Below are positions 42,701 to 54,554 of a DNA stretch of 64,000 nt, one piece after another. Position numbers and translations under genes: made by a program. The notes beneath the pieces were generated by a model that made no database searches, was not told where the DNA came from, and saw only the letters and a program-made list of their open reading frames with translations. The DNA comes from Skeletonema tropicum (Eukaryota; Bacillariophyta; Thalassiosirophyceae; Thalassiosirales; Thalassiosiraceae): the NCBI GenBank assembly GCA_037178625.1, contig CM074136.1, positions 1 through 64,000 on the forward strand, read 5' to 3'. How positions within the stretch are numbered: position 1 is the first letter of the stretch; each line of letters starts with the position of its first letter.

Positions 42701-45700
42701 TCGTACCAAGGCAATGAGTGGTGATTTCGAATCGTCTCGTCGAGCTCTATCGATAAGTACTATAATCAACGTCAAATATCGACCCGTTGTCATATATATC
42801 GACTCAACTAAATCGACATCGACCTCTAGAGAATCCGAATATCGAGCGCCCCCCAAATTTAAATCGACATTCGAATTTTAACCAGAGAATCGACAATGAC
42901 ACAACCATTCGAATCGTCATTTCAAGCTCTATCAATTATCGAATACTACAATAAACACTGCTCGTCCTCGCTGCCGCTCGCACTCGCTCAATACTGCCGT
43001 CAATGACAGTTGGTACCAACTGTTGTGAGATTGTAAAAAGCGACTTCATTGATCGGCGAAGAAGATGACAGTTGGCACGACCGCATCAAACGCTGCGCTG
43101 AAGAACGATGCTTAAATCAGGCGGGCTCTATGACTGGTCGAAGATCCAAGACGCTTCGCTGAAGAACGACGGCGTAGATCAGCGTGGTCAATGATTGGTT
43201 GGCACGACATTTATGCGAAGATCTACTAATTACTAATAATCACAGCTCGATCCCAAAAAGCGACCGCCGAGGAGGGCGATGAACATGATAATTGGCACGG
43301 GTGGAGTTGTCGATGGATAAACACTGCTCGGTCTCCCTCCGGTCGACCTCGCCCTCCTCATCGACAGCGGAGTCTGATGTTGCGGATGGTGGATTGTTGT
43401 ATTCGTCATCATTATCATCATCTTCACTCTCCTCCACCAACCACTGCTACTCCCAACTCTTCTCCAACCTCATCATCATCATCAACATTGCCGACACAGT
43501 GGTTGGTGGAGGAGAGTTGGGAGTAGCAGTGGAATGATGAGGTTGTATTCATTATTCATCCACTGCTCGCCGGCTGTAGGATGACAACATGGTTGTTGGG
43601 AGTGGTGATAATGTTGAAGGATGGATGAGTAATGATTATTGGACGGTACATGTACCATAATGAGTGATGAGGGAGGCTGATCTACGCCTTCGTTCTTCAG
43701 CGTAGCGTTTGGTCTCGCTGCACCTGAAGTTCATGTTATTCGTCCCATGAAAAGAAGTGTGTTGTGCGAGGGCCCCCGGCCGAGCAGTGTGTATTGTCAT
43801 GATAATGATGCCGCATTAAAGTGGCATTGAAGATAAAGTGGTCGCTTTTTGGGATTTTCGACGTACTGATTGTCTGAATGAGGCTGATTATCATGTCGCT
43901 TTTTCGCGAGGGCTTTGCCCGAGCAGTGGTTAGTAATTTGATAGACATAATGGTACTAATCGATAGCGCTTCAAAAGAGCTTTCGATTGGTTGCTAATTT
44001 GTATTATTTTTGGTCAAATTCGGACGGTTCATTGGATATTGTGGCTGTCAAGCCGAATCTGGCCGAGCTGGGCGCTTTATAGACCCATTTTTGACCGAGA
44101 CGATCTGTAAACAATCGTCCAAACAGGCTCATTATACCTCGAATCGATAGAGCTGCTCAAGGGCTTTCCAAAACGCCACTTATCGCCCTCATTGGACTAC
44201 TAGAACGGAAGATATCGGCCATTACAACATTGTGTCATTGAACTTGCCTTGTGTGGTGCTTGTTCAAAAAAGGACAGTGGTGGTGCCGCTTTGCAAGTCT
44301 TCATGCATCTCTAAATAGTGTACCGTTGCCGCATCGGCACTCAGTGCACTCGTCAGATAGGCTAGAGGGGCAGGTACTACAATTTGCTGCTCGTCATTTT
44401 TTCCGTTCAAAGTTGTGGTATTGTACATCTATCGATCATCTCTCCTTCATCCCACCATCACAGTCACAGTGTGAGATTGCTAGCTGTCAAGTGCATGCGT
44501 GTAGTGTAGCGATGGACGGAGGATCAATCTTCGAGTAGAGGTGGACGCAACAGCAGCATTAGCAATAACAACCTCTATAACTTGTCTTGCAGCGGTCGTA
44601 CCAAGGCAATGAGTGGTGATTTCGAATCGTCTCGTCGAGCTCTATCGATAAGTACTATAATCAACGTCAAATATCGACCCGTTGTCATATATATCGACTC
44701 AACTAAATCGACATCGACCTCTAGAGAATCCGAATATCGAGCGCCCCCCAAATTTAAATCGACATTCGAATTTTAACCAGAGAATCGACAATGACACAAC
44801 CATTCGAATCGTCATTTCAAGCTCTATCAATTATCGAATACTACAATAAACACTGCTCGTCCTCGCTGCCGCTCGCACTCGCTCAATACTGCCGTCAATG
44901 ACAGTTGGTACCAACTGTTGTGAGATTGTAAAAAGCGACTTCATTGATCGGCGAAGAAGATGACAGTTGGCACGACCGCATCAAACGCTGCGCTGAAGAA
45001 CGATGCTTAAATCAGGCGGGCTCTATGACTGGTCGAAGATCCAAGACGCTTCGCTGAAGAACGACGGCGTAGATCAGCGTGGTCAATGATTGGTTGGCAC
45101 GACATTTATGCGAAGATCTACTAATTACTAATAATCACAGCTCGATCCCAAAAAGCGACCGCCGAGGAGGGCGATGAACATGATAATTGGCACGGGTGGA
45201 GTTGTCGATGGATAAACACTGCTCGGTCTCCCTCCGGTCGACCTCGCCCTCCTCATCGACAGCGGAGTCTGATGTTGCGGATGGTGGATTGTTGTATTCG
45301 TCATCATTATCATCATCTTCACTCTCCTCCACCAACCACTGCTACTCCCAACTCTTCTCCAACCTCATCATCATCATCAACATTGCCGACACAGTGGTTG
45401 GTGGAGGAGAGTTGGGAGTAGCAGTGGAATGATGAGGTTGTATTCATTATTCATCCACTGCTCGCCGGCTGTAGGATGACAACATGGTTGTTGGGAGTGG
45501 TGATAATGTTGAAGGATGGATGAGTAATGATTATTGGACGGTACATGTACCATAATGAGTGATGAGGGAGGCTGATCTACGCCTTCGTTCTTCAGCGTAG
45601 CGTTTGGTCTCGCTGCACCTGAAGTTCATGTTATTCGTCCCATGAAAAGAAGTGTGTTGTGCGAGGGCCCCCGGCCGAGCAGTGTGTATTGTCATGATAA

Positions 45701-48700
45701 TGATGCCGCATTAAAGTGGCATTGAAGATAAAGTGGTCGCTTTTTGGGATTTTCGACGTACTGATTGTCTGAATGAGGCTGATTATCATGTCGCTTTTTC
45801 GCGAGGGCTTTGCCCGAGCAGTGGTTAGTAATTTGATAGACATAATGGTACTAATCGATAGCGCTTCAAAAGAGCTTTCGATTGGTTGCTAATTTGTATT
45901 ATTTTGGTCAAATTCGGACGGTTCATTGGATATTGTGGCTGTCAAGCCGAATCTGGCCGAGCTGGGCGCTTTATAGACCCATTTTTGACCGAGACGATCT
46001 GTAAACAATCGTCCAAACAGGCTCATTATACCTCGAATCGATAGAGCTGCTCAAGGGCTTTCCAAAACGCCACTTATCGCCCTCATTGGACTACTAGAAC
46101 GGAAGATATCGGCCATTACAACATTGTGTCATTGAACTTGCCTTGTGTGGTGCTTGTTCAAAAAAGGACAGTGGTGGTGCCGCTTTGCAAGTCTTCATGC
46201 ATCTCTAAATAGTGTACCGTTGCCGCATCGGCACTCAGTGCACTCGTCAGATAGGCTAGAGGGGCAGGTACTACAATTTGCTGCTCGTCATTTTTTCCGT
46301 TCAAAGTTGTGGTATTGTACATCTATCGATCATCTCTCCTTCATCCCACCATCACAGTCACAGTGTGAGATTGCTCTCAAGTGCATGCGTGTAGTGTAGC
46401 GATGGACGGAGGATCAATCTTCGAGTAGAGGTGGACGCAACAGCAGCATTAGCAATAACAACCTCTATAACTTGTCTTGCAGCGGTCGTACCAAGGCAAT
46501 GAGTGGTGATTTCGAATCGTCTCGTCGAGCTCTATCGATAAGTACTATAATCAACGTCAAATATCGACCCGTTGTCATATATATCGACTCAACTAAATCG
46601 ACATCGACCTCTAGAGAATCCGAATATCGAGCGCCCCCCAAATTTAAATCGACATTCGAATTTTAACCAGAGAATCGACAATGACACAACCATTCGAATC
46701 GTCATTTCAAGCTCTATCAATTATCGAATACTACAATAAACACTGCTCGTCCTCGCTGCCGCTCGCACTCGCTCAATACTGCCGTCAATGACAGTTGGTA
46801 CCAACTGTTGTGAGATTGTAAAAAGCGACTTCATTGATCGGCGAAGAAGATGACAGTTGGCACGACCGCATCAAACGCTGCGCTGAAGAACGATGCTTAA
46901 ATCAGGCGGGCTCTATGACTGGTCGAAGATCCAAGACGCTTCGCTGAAGAACGACGGCGTAGATCAGCGTGGTCAATGATTGGTTGGCACGACATTTATG
47001 CGAAGATCTACTAATTACTAATAATCACAGCTCGATCCCAAAAAGCGACCGCCGAGGAGGGCGATGAACATGATAATTGGCACGGGTGGAGTTGTCGATG
47101 GATAAACACTGCTCGGTCTCCCTCCGGTCGACCTCGCCCTCCTCATCGACAGCGGAGTCTGATGTTGCGGATGGTGGATTGTTGTATTCGTCATCATTAT
47201 CATCATCTTCACTCTCCTCCACCAACCACTGCTACTCCCAACTCTTCTCCAACCTCATCATCATCATCAACATTGCCGACACAGTGGTTGGTGGAGGAGA
47301 GTTGGGAGTAGCAGTGGAATGATGAGGTTGTATTCATTATTCATCCACTGCTCGCCGGCTGTAGGATGACAACATGGTTGTTGGGAGTGGTGATAATGTT
47401 GAAGGATGGATGAGTAATGATTATTGGACGGTACATGTACCATAATGAGTGATGAGGGAGGCTGATCTACGCCTTCGTTCTTCAGCGTAGCGTTTGGTCT
47501 CGCTGCACCTGAAGTTCATGTTATTCGTCCCATGAAAAGAAGTGTGTTGTGCGAGGGCCCCCGGCCGAGCAGTGTGTATTGTCATGATAATGATGCCGCA
47601 TTAAAGTGGCATTGAAGATAAAGTGGTCGCTTTTTGGGATTTTCGACGTACTGATTGTCTGAATGAGGCTGATTATCATGTCGCTTTTTCGCGAGGGCTT
47701 TGCCCGAGCAGTGGTTAGTAATTTGATAGACATAATGGTACTAATCGATAGCGCTTCAAAAGAGCTTTCGATTGGTTGCTAATTTGTATTATTTTGGTCA
47801 AATTCGGACGGTTCATTGGATATTGTGGCTGTCAAGCCGAATCTGGCCGAGCTGGGCGCTTTATAGACCCATTTTTGACCGAGACGATCTGTAAACAATC
47901 GTCCAAACAGGCTCATTATACCTCGAATCGATAGAGCTGCTCAAGGGCTTTCCAAAACGCCACTTATCGCCCTCATTGGACTACTAGAACGGAAGATATC
48001 GGCCATTACAACATTGTGTCATTGAACTTGCCTTGTGTGGTGCTTGTTCAAAAAAGGACAGTGGTGGTGCCGCTTTGCAAGTCTTCATGCATCTCTAAAT
48101 AGTTTACCGTTGACGCATCGGCACTCAGTGCACTCGTCAGATAGGCTAGAGGGGCAGGTACTACAATTTGCTGCTCGTCATTTTTTCCGTTCAAAGTTGT
48201 GGTACATCGATCATCTCTCCTTCATCCCACCATCACAGTCACAGTGTGAGATTGCTCTCAAGTGCATGCGTGTAGTGTAGCGATGGACGGAGGATCAATC
48301 TTCGAGTAGAGGTGGACGCAACAGCAGCATTAGCAATAACAACCTCTATAACTTGTCTTGCAGCGGTCGTACCAAGGCAATGAGTGGTGATTTCGAATCG
48401 TCTCGTCGAGCTCTATCGATAAGTACTATAATCAACGTCAAATATCGACCCGTTGTCATATATATCGACTCAACTAAATCGACATCGACCTCTAGAGAAT
48501 CCGAATATCGAGCGCCCCCCAAATTTAAATCGACATTCGAATTTTAACCAGAGAATCGACAATGACACAACCATTCGAATCGTCATTTCAAGCTCTATCA
48601 ATTATCGAATACTACAATAAACACTGCTCGTCCTCGCTGCCGCTCGCACTCGCTCAATACTGCCGTCAATGACAGTTGGTACCAACTGTTGTGAGATTGT

Positions 48701-51048
48701 AAAAAGCGACTTCATTGATCGGCGAAGAAGATGACAGTTGGCACGACCGCATCAAACGCTGCGCTGAAGAACGATGCTTAAATCAGGCGGGCTCTATGAC
48801 TGGTCGAAGATCCAAGACGCTTCGCTGAAGAACGACGGCGTAGATCAGCGTGGTCAATGATTGGTTGGCACGACATTTATGCGAAGATCTACTAATTACT
48901 AATAATCACAGCTCGATCCCAAAAAGCGACCGCCGAGGAGGGCGATGAACATGATAATTGGCACGGGTGGAGTTGTCGATGGATAAACACTGCTCGGTCT
49001 CCCTCCGGTCGACCTCGCCCTCCTCATCGACAGCGGAGTCTGATGTTGCGGATGGTGGATTGTTGTATTCGTCATCATTATCATCATCTTCACTCTCCTC
49101 CACCAACCACTGCTACTCCCAACTCTTCTCCAACCTCATCATCATCATCAACATTGCCGACACAGTGGTTGGTGGAGGAGAGTTGGGAGTAGCAGTGGAA
49201 TGATGAGGTTGTATTCATTATTCATCCACTGCTCGCCGGCTGTAGGATGACAACATGGTTGTTGGGAGTGGTGATAATGTTGAAGGATGGATGAGTAATG
49301 ATTATTGGACGGTACATGTACCATAATGAGTGATGAGGGAGGCTGATCTACGCCTTCGTTCTTCAGCGTAGCGTTTGGTCTCGCTGCACCTGAAGTTCAT
49401 GTTATTCGTCCCATGAAAAGAAGTGTGTTGTGCGAGGGCCCCCGGCCGAGCAGTGTGTATTGTCATGATAATGATGCCGCATTAAAGTGGCATTGAAGAT
49501 AAAGTGGTCGCTTTTTGGGATTTTCGACGTACTGATTGTCTGAATGAGGCTGATTATCATGTCGCTTTTTCGCGAGGGCTTTGCCCGAGCAGTGGTTAGT
49601 AATTTGATAGACATAATGGTACTAATCGATAGCGCTTCAAAAGAGCTTTCGATTGGTTGCTAATTTGTATTATTTTGGTCAAATTCGGACGGTTCATTGG
49701 ATATTGTGGCTGTCAAGCCGAATCTGGCCGAGCTGGGCGCTTTATAGACCCATTTTTGACCGAGACGATCTGTAAACAATCGTCCAAACAGGCTCATTAT
49801 ACCTCGAATCGATAGAGCTGCTCAAGGGCTTTCCAAAACGCCACTTATCGCCCTCATTGGACTACTAGAACGGAAGATATCGGCCATTACAACATTGTGT
49901 CATTGAACTTGCCTTGTGTGGTGCTTGTTCAAAAAAGGACAGTGGTGGTGCCGCTTTGCAAGTCTTCATGCATCTCTAAATAGTTTACCGTTGACGCATC
50001 GGCACTCAGTGCACTCGTCAGATAGGCTAGAGGGGCAGGTACTACAATTTGCTGCTCGTCATTTTTTCCGTTCAAAGTTGTGGTACATCGATCATCTCTC
50101 CTTCATCCCACCATCACAGTCACAGTGTGAGATTGCTCTCAAGTGCATGCGTGTAGTGTAGCGATGGACGGAGGATCAATCTTCGAGTAGAGGTGGACGC
50201 AACAGCAGCATTAGCAATAACAACCTCTATAACTTGTCTTGCAGCGGTCGTAGCAAGGCAATGAGTGGTGATTTCGAATCGTCTCGTCGAGCTCTATCGA
50301 TAAGTACTATAATCAACGTCAAATATCGACCCGTTGTCATATATATCGACTCAACTAAATCGACATCGACCTCTAGAGAATCCGAATATCGAGCGCCCCC
50401 CAAATTTAAATCGACATTCGAATTTTAACCAGAGAATCGACAATGACACAACCATTCGAATCGTCATTTCAAGCTCTATCAATTATCGAATACTACAATA
50501 AACACTGCTCGTCCTCGCTGCCGCTCGCACTCGCTCAATACTGCCGTCAATGACAGTTGGTACCAACTGTTGTGAGATTGTAAAAAGCGACTTCATTGAT
50601 CGGCGAAGAAGATGACAGTTGGCACGACCGCATCAAACGCTGCGCTGAAGAACGATGCTTAAATCAGGCGGGCTCTATGACTGGTCGAAGATCCAAGACG
50701 CTTCGCTGAAGAACGACGGCGTAGATCAGCGTGGTCAATGATTGGTTGGCACGACATTTATGCGAAGATCTACTAATTACTAATAATCACAGCTCGATCC
50801 CAAAAAGCGACCGCCGAGGAGGGCGATGAACATGATAATTGGCACGGGTGGAGTTGTCGATGGATAAACACTGCTCGGTCTCCCTCCGGTCGACCTCGCC
50901 CTCCTCATCGACAGCGGAGTCTGATGTTGCGGATGGTGGATTGTTGTATTCGTCATCATTATCATCATCTTCACTCTCCTCCACCAACCACTGCTACTCC
51001 CAACTCTTCTCCAACCTCATCATCATCATCAACATTGCCGACACAGTG

Positions 51049-52090
51049 GTTGGTGGAGGAGAGTTGGGAGTAGCAGTGGAATGATGAGGTTGTATTCATT
51101 ATTCATCCACTGCTCGCCGGCTGTAGGATGACAACATGGTTGTTGGGAGTGGTGATAATGTTGAAGGATGGATGAGTAATGATTATTATTATTGGACGGT
51201 GTGTGTCATGTACCATAATGAGTGATGAGGGAGGCTGATCTACGCCTTCGTTCTTCAGCGTAGCGTTTGGTCTCGCTGCACCTGAAGTTCATGTTATTCG
51301 TCCCATGAAAAGAAGTGTGTTGTGCGAGGGCCCCCGGCCGAGCAGTGTGTATTGTCATGATAATGATGCCGCATTAAAGTGGCATTGAAGATAAAGTGGT
51401 CGCTTTTTGGGATTTTCGACGTACTGATTGTCTGAATGAGGCTGATTATCATGTCGCTTTTTCGCGAGGGCTTTGCCCGAGCAGTGGTTAGTAATTTGAT
51501 AGACATAATGGTACTAATCGATAGCGCTTCAAAAGAGCTTTCGATTGGTTGCTAATTTGTATTATTTTGGTCAAATTCGGACGGTTCATTGGATATTGTG
51601 GCTGTCAAGCCGAATCTGGCCGAGCTGGGCGCTTTATAGACCCATTTTTGACCGAGACGATCTGTAAACAATCGTCCAAACAGGCTCATTATACCTCGAA
51701 TCGATAGAGCTGCTCAAGGGCTTTCCAAAACGCCACTTATCGCCCTCATTGGACTACTAGAACGGAAGATATCGGCCATTACAACATTGTGTCATTGAAC
51801 TTGCCTTGTGTGGTGCTTGTTCAAAAAAGGACAGTGGTGGTGCCGCTTTGCAAGTCTTCATGCATCTCTAAATAGTGTACCGTTGACGCATCGGCACTCA
51901 GTGCACTCGTCAGATAGGGGGGCAGGTACTACACCCTGGACTGAAGCAATAAGAAGGTCATTCTTTCCGTTCAACGCTGTGTGGCGCATCTCTTGCCACC
52001 ATGATCATCACAGTGTGTTGTGTTGTGCTGTGTGAGATTGCTAGCTGTCAAGTGCATGCGTGTAGTGTAGCGATGGACGGAGGATCAATC
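51049..52090. repeat. Truncated and diverged edge copy of the array
   Basis: This copy follows the consensus to about 51917 apart from an insertion-rich stretch at 51181-51213. After the AGATAG word it diverges strongly: the stretch 51918-52035 can be aligned only in patches (CAGGTACTACA, TTTCCGTTCAA, CATCACAGT). From GAGATTGCT at about 52033 it matches the unit again until CAATC at 52090, where array similarity stops. Edge copies are typically the most diverged because they escape homogenisation. The copy ends 32 bp upstream of the start codon at 52123, so the promoter and 5' leader of that gene probably lie in array-derived DNA. Confidence 0.85.
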
Positions 52091-52114
52091 CTTCTAATCA
52101 TACTTATAGAGTAG
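52073..52114 (+). promoter_or_regulatory. Possible short upstream ORF in the leader of the membrane-protein gene
   Basis: An ATG at 52073 opens a 13-codon frame (MDGGSILLIILIE) that stops at 52112-52114, eight bases before the main ATG at 52123. Its first six codons are shared with the array unit, where the same ATG leads to MDGGSIFE and a stop. It matters only if transcription starts upstream of 52073, which cannot be seen from sequence. In that case it could lower translation of the main frame. Confidence 0.35.
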
Positions 52115-52122
52115 CAATAACC

Positions 52123-54450
52123 ATGGAGGACAACATCGCTCCTTCAAAGGGCCCTCCTTCTGTAGCTGCTCAAGGAAACGAGGAGCCCTCGTCTCCACTG
52201 CCACTGCGTCATCGGCCTGACACAACTTCAACTGGCTCATTATTGATATTATCGCCCTCTTTCGTAGAAGCGTCAAGAAGTTCACTCCTCCCAACAACAC
52301 TGGTGACTCCGCCTCGCTCCTCATCGCCCAAGATGATCAAGTCTGTGCCTCAAGCACCGTCGAGAAAAAAATGTTCGTCCATGACGATGACGGCACCTCT
52401 TGATGATGCCGCCTGTGAGCATACTGATCGGCATCAGCGGCAGCGGCCTGATCCGGAGCCAGAGCAAAGCGAAATTGAAACTGCTGACGATCAAGATCAG
52501 CAGACAACAACAACTGCCTGCGTAGAGTCGCAACCAGTAGCATCCAGCGAATTGACAGTCTTGTTACCAGCGAACAGCAGCAACCATCAAAATAATAAGC
52601 AAACATCAACATGTTGTCCATCCACACCTTCGTGCAGTTCATCCAGTGCGGCATCTACAACATCTTCTCGATATTCACCAGCATCCTCGGGATCACGTAC
52701 TCCTTCGTCATCATCTGCTTCGTCGTCTTCATCAGCTTCACCTTCGTCGTCCTACGGGCCACTATCACACCCATCATCTTCGGAACTTCGTCAACGGAGA
52801 AAACATCAGCGTGATGTACCTGCCGTGTCCCTTCCGACATCATTTTTTCATGATGCTACCGATACAGAAACTGCGTGTAATAATTATCGCATCGGTGATG
52901 ATAATTCCAGTGAAAATAACAATGGCAGCAACAGTCCTAACAATAAGGGCGGCAACAATGAGCAATATCATGACCAGCAGCATCGATTACGACACTTGTT
53001 ACAACAGAACTTTGGTAAATATAAGTATCAACACAAGGAAAAAGATGATGACGATGATGATGATGTGTGTGTAGGTATTCGCACGTGTGATTCTTCGCTG
53101 GCAAGTAGAAGTAGTAGTAGTAGTAGTAGCAGCCATCATGTCCAACACGGCAGTGACATTCATTACAACAACATGGAGCTACAACAACAACAACAGCATG
53201 AGCAAGAAGAACAAGATCGACAAGATCATGAACAAACCCATGAGCATGAAATAGTCATCAATCCCAAATCAATCCAAGGGACAATTGAATCAGCGTCATT
53301 TCATCTACACGGCCAAACCGGAGGTAGAGTCAAAAGTACAAATCCACAGTACAAGAATGCAGCAGTTATGAATGGGTATGCATTACGTAATGCAATGATG
53401 ATGATGATGGAGACTACTACGGATGAATCATCTTTAATAATAATAAGTGGTGATAATGATGATGGATTGGAAGAAGATGATGATGATGTGTTTGAGACCA
53501 ATGTTAGGATTGATTTGGAGAAGGGTGGTAGGAATGTTATTTCGAGTAGAGGTGGACGCAACAGCAGCTGCAATGACAACAACAATATCAACAGCAATAA
53601 TAATGCTCATCATCATGACGACTTGTGGAGTACAGGAATAGCAGCAGCAGTAGTCATGGGAACAGCAGCACGGTATCACAAAACATTCTTCATGTTTCCT
53701 CATGGACGGAAGGTCATGTTACCAATTGTGATTGGTACAGTGGCATTGTGCCTATCAATTGTAACACTGAGATCTTGCCGCTTCTTGACTGTATTGCCAG
53801 AAGAGGAACATAGTAGTCAAGTAGTGTTTGAATTGGGTCTCTGGAGTTATTTGTCACCTGGGACAGTGTATGATGGAGAAGTGTGTTTGCCATACCCGTC
53901 GGATATGGAGGTGGATACCCCCTTTATGGTAGCTAGGATGGTGAGCGTCCTTGCGACTTGCTTAGGTGGTGGATTACTGCTGCTGACAATGACAATGATG
54001 TGTATTCCGTACGGTGAATCGAGTATTAGTCTGTTGGGATTGGGTTACATCCTTGCAGGAATATTGCAAGCCTTGTCAATGGTATATTATCAGACCAACA
54101 ACTGCAAAGGAGGTGGATACTTTCGTGGATTGCAATGCAAGCCCAATCAAGACTTGGTATTTTGTCTTGCTGCATCTGTGTTATATTTGGCATGTGGATG
54201 GGTATTGCACATGTTGCAAAAGTTTGTTGTGGAACCTCCTGGACAATCATCTTCCCAAATCTACACATGTTCGGCCAAGTCGAAATCATCCAACGAGAGG
54301 AAAGGAATATTACGAACTGTCGAGAAGTCATGGACGAAGATTCCATCTGGAGAGACATTGGTGGCAACTGTGCTTGTTGAGAGGAGGATGGGATCTGGTG
54401 GAAAGATCAAGACGAGACACTCTATACACACTGAGCTCATTGATCAATAG
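52123..54450 (+). CDS. Four-transmembrane protein with long disordered N-terminus, claudin-like topology (family unassigned)
   Basis: A single uninterrupted frame of 775 residues starts at an ATG in a CCATGG context. Residues 1 to about 525 are low-complexity, with runs of Ser, Gln, Asp, Asn and His (for example GAT and AGT codon runs near 53045 and 53108), and are presumably disordered and cytosolic. Four hydrophobic helices follow at about 531-549, 603-626, 635-656 and 678-697, then a ~75-residue basic tail. The first outside loop contains GLW (572-574), Cys588 and a CLPYP stretch; helix 2 begins with AR (604-605); the second loop has Cys661 and Cys672. Four helices with GLW in loop 1 and AR at helix 2 recall the claudin/PMP22 layout, but the usual cysteine spacing after GLW is absent, so this is only an analogy. 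Function is unknown. The 5' leader lies in the array edge, and codons around 53541-53568 are identical to part of the array unit. Confidence 0.8.
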   Translation: MEDNIAPSKGPPSVAAQGNEEPSSPLPLRHRPDTTSTGSLLILSPSFVEASRSSLLPTTLVTPPRSSSPKMIKSVPQAPSRKKCSSMTMTAPLDDAACEHTDRHQRQRPDPEPEQSEIETADDQDQQTTTTACVESQPVASSELTVLLPANSSNHQNNKQTSTCCPSTPSCSSSSAASTTSSRYSPASSGSRTPSSSSASSSSSASPSSSYGPLSHPSSSELRQRRKHQRDVPAVSLPTSFFHDATDTETACNNYRIGDDNSSENNNGSNSPNNKGGNNEQYHDQQHRLRHLLQQNFGKYKYQHKEKDDDDDDDVCVGIRTCDSSLASRSSSSSSSSHHVQHGSDIHYNNMELQQQQQHEQEEQDRQDHEQTHEHEIVINPKSIQGTIESASFHLHGQTGGRVKSTNPQYKNAAVMNGYALRNAMMMMMETTTDESSLIIISGDNDDGLEEDDDDVFETNVRIDLEKGGRNVISSRGGRNSSCNDNNNINSNNNAHHHDDLWSTGIAAAVVMGTAARYHKTFFMFPHGRKVMLPIVIGTVALCLSIVTLRSCRFLTVLPEEEHSSQVVFELGLWSYLSPGTVYDGEVCLPYPSDMEVDTPFMVARMVSVLATCLGGGLLLLTMTMMCIPYGESSISLLGLGYILAGILQALSMVYYQTNNCKGGGYFRGLQCKPNQDLVFCLAASVLYLACGWVLHMLQKFVVEPPGQSSSQIYTCSAKSKSSNERKGILRTVEKSWTKIPSGETLVATVLVERRMGSGGKIKTRHSIHTELIDQ
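53541..53568. repeat. 28-bp segment of the membrane-protein gene identical to part of every array unit
   Basis: The 28 bases match exactly at 1026-1053 in copy 1 and at the equivalent place in the other units. In the gene they encode SSRGGRNSS in the disordered region. In the unit the same reading frame stays open onward into a ~64-codon frame. A 28-base exact match is far beyond chance and indicates common origin. Confidence 0.85.
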
Positions 54451-54554
54451 AACACTATATTGTGACGATACGTTTCTATACGATCAGATAATTCCTGATA
54501 ATATGCTATGTTGCTTTCTAAATTGTTACCTAACTACTGGTGGTGCTTTGTAAT

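Larger units (their letters stand above)
1..52090. repeat. Macrosatellite-like tandem array, ~1.89 kb unit, 27 full copies plus a partial edge copy
   Basis: The same ~1.89 kb sequence recurs head-to-tail without interruption. Phased on the GTTGGTGGAGGAGAG word at position 1, units start at 1, 1895, 3785, 5675, 7566, 9452, 11336, 13225, 15114, 17018, 18915, 20808, 22704, 24599, 26493, 28377, 30273, 32163, 34052, 35939, 37831, 39720, 41611, 43502, 45397, 47287, 49168 and 51049. Lengths run from 1881 to 1904 bp. The left end lies outside the window. Copies differ mostly by one-base indels and a few recurrent substitutions, which is the pattern expected when unequal exchange or gene conversion homogenises an array. 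Open frames within a unit are short, overlap on both strands, and are broken in several copies. No rRNA, tRNA or transposase signature was recognised. Copy number in such arrays depends on the assembly and may be under- or overestimated. Confidence 0.97.

Noticed and set aside
1..52090. CRISPR array or rDNA array
   Set aside because: The unit is 1.89 kb with no short repeat-spacer structure, and contains no recognisable rRNA or 5S sequence.
52646..53074. 142-codon plus-strand frame inside the membrane-protein gene
   Set aside because: It is a frame shadow of the repetitive Ser/Asp/Gln-rich codons of the 775-residue gene, without independent support.
54014..54553. 179-codon plus-strand frame overlapping the 3' end of the membrane-protein gene
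   Set aside because: It overlaps the transmembrane-coding part in another frame, has no recognisable domain, and the main frame clearly encodes hydrophobic helices there.
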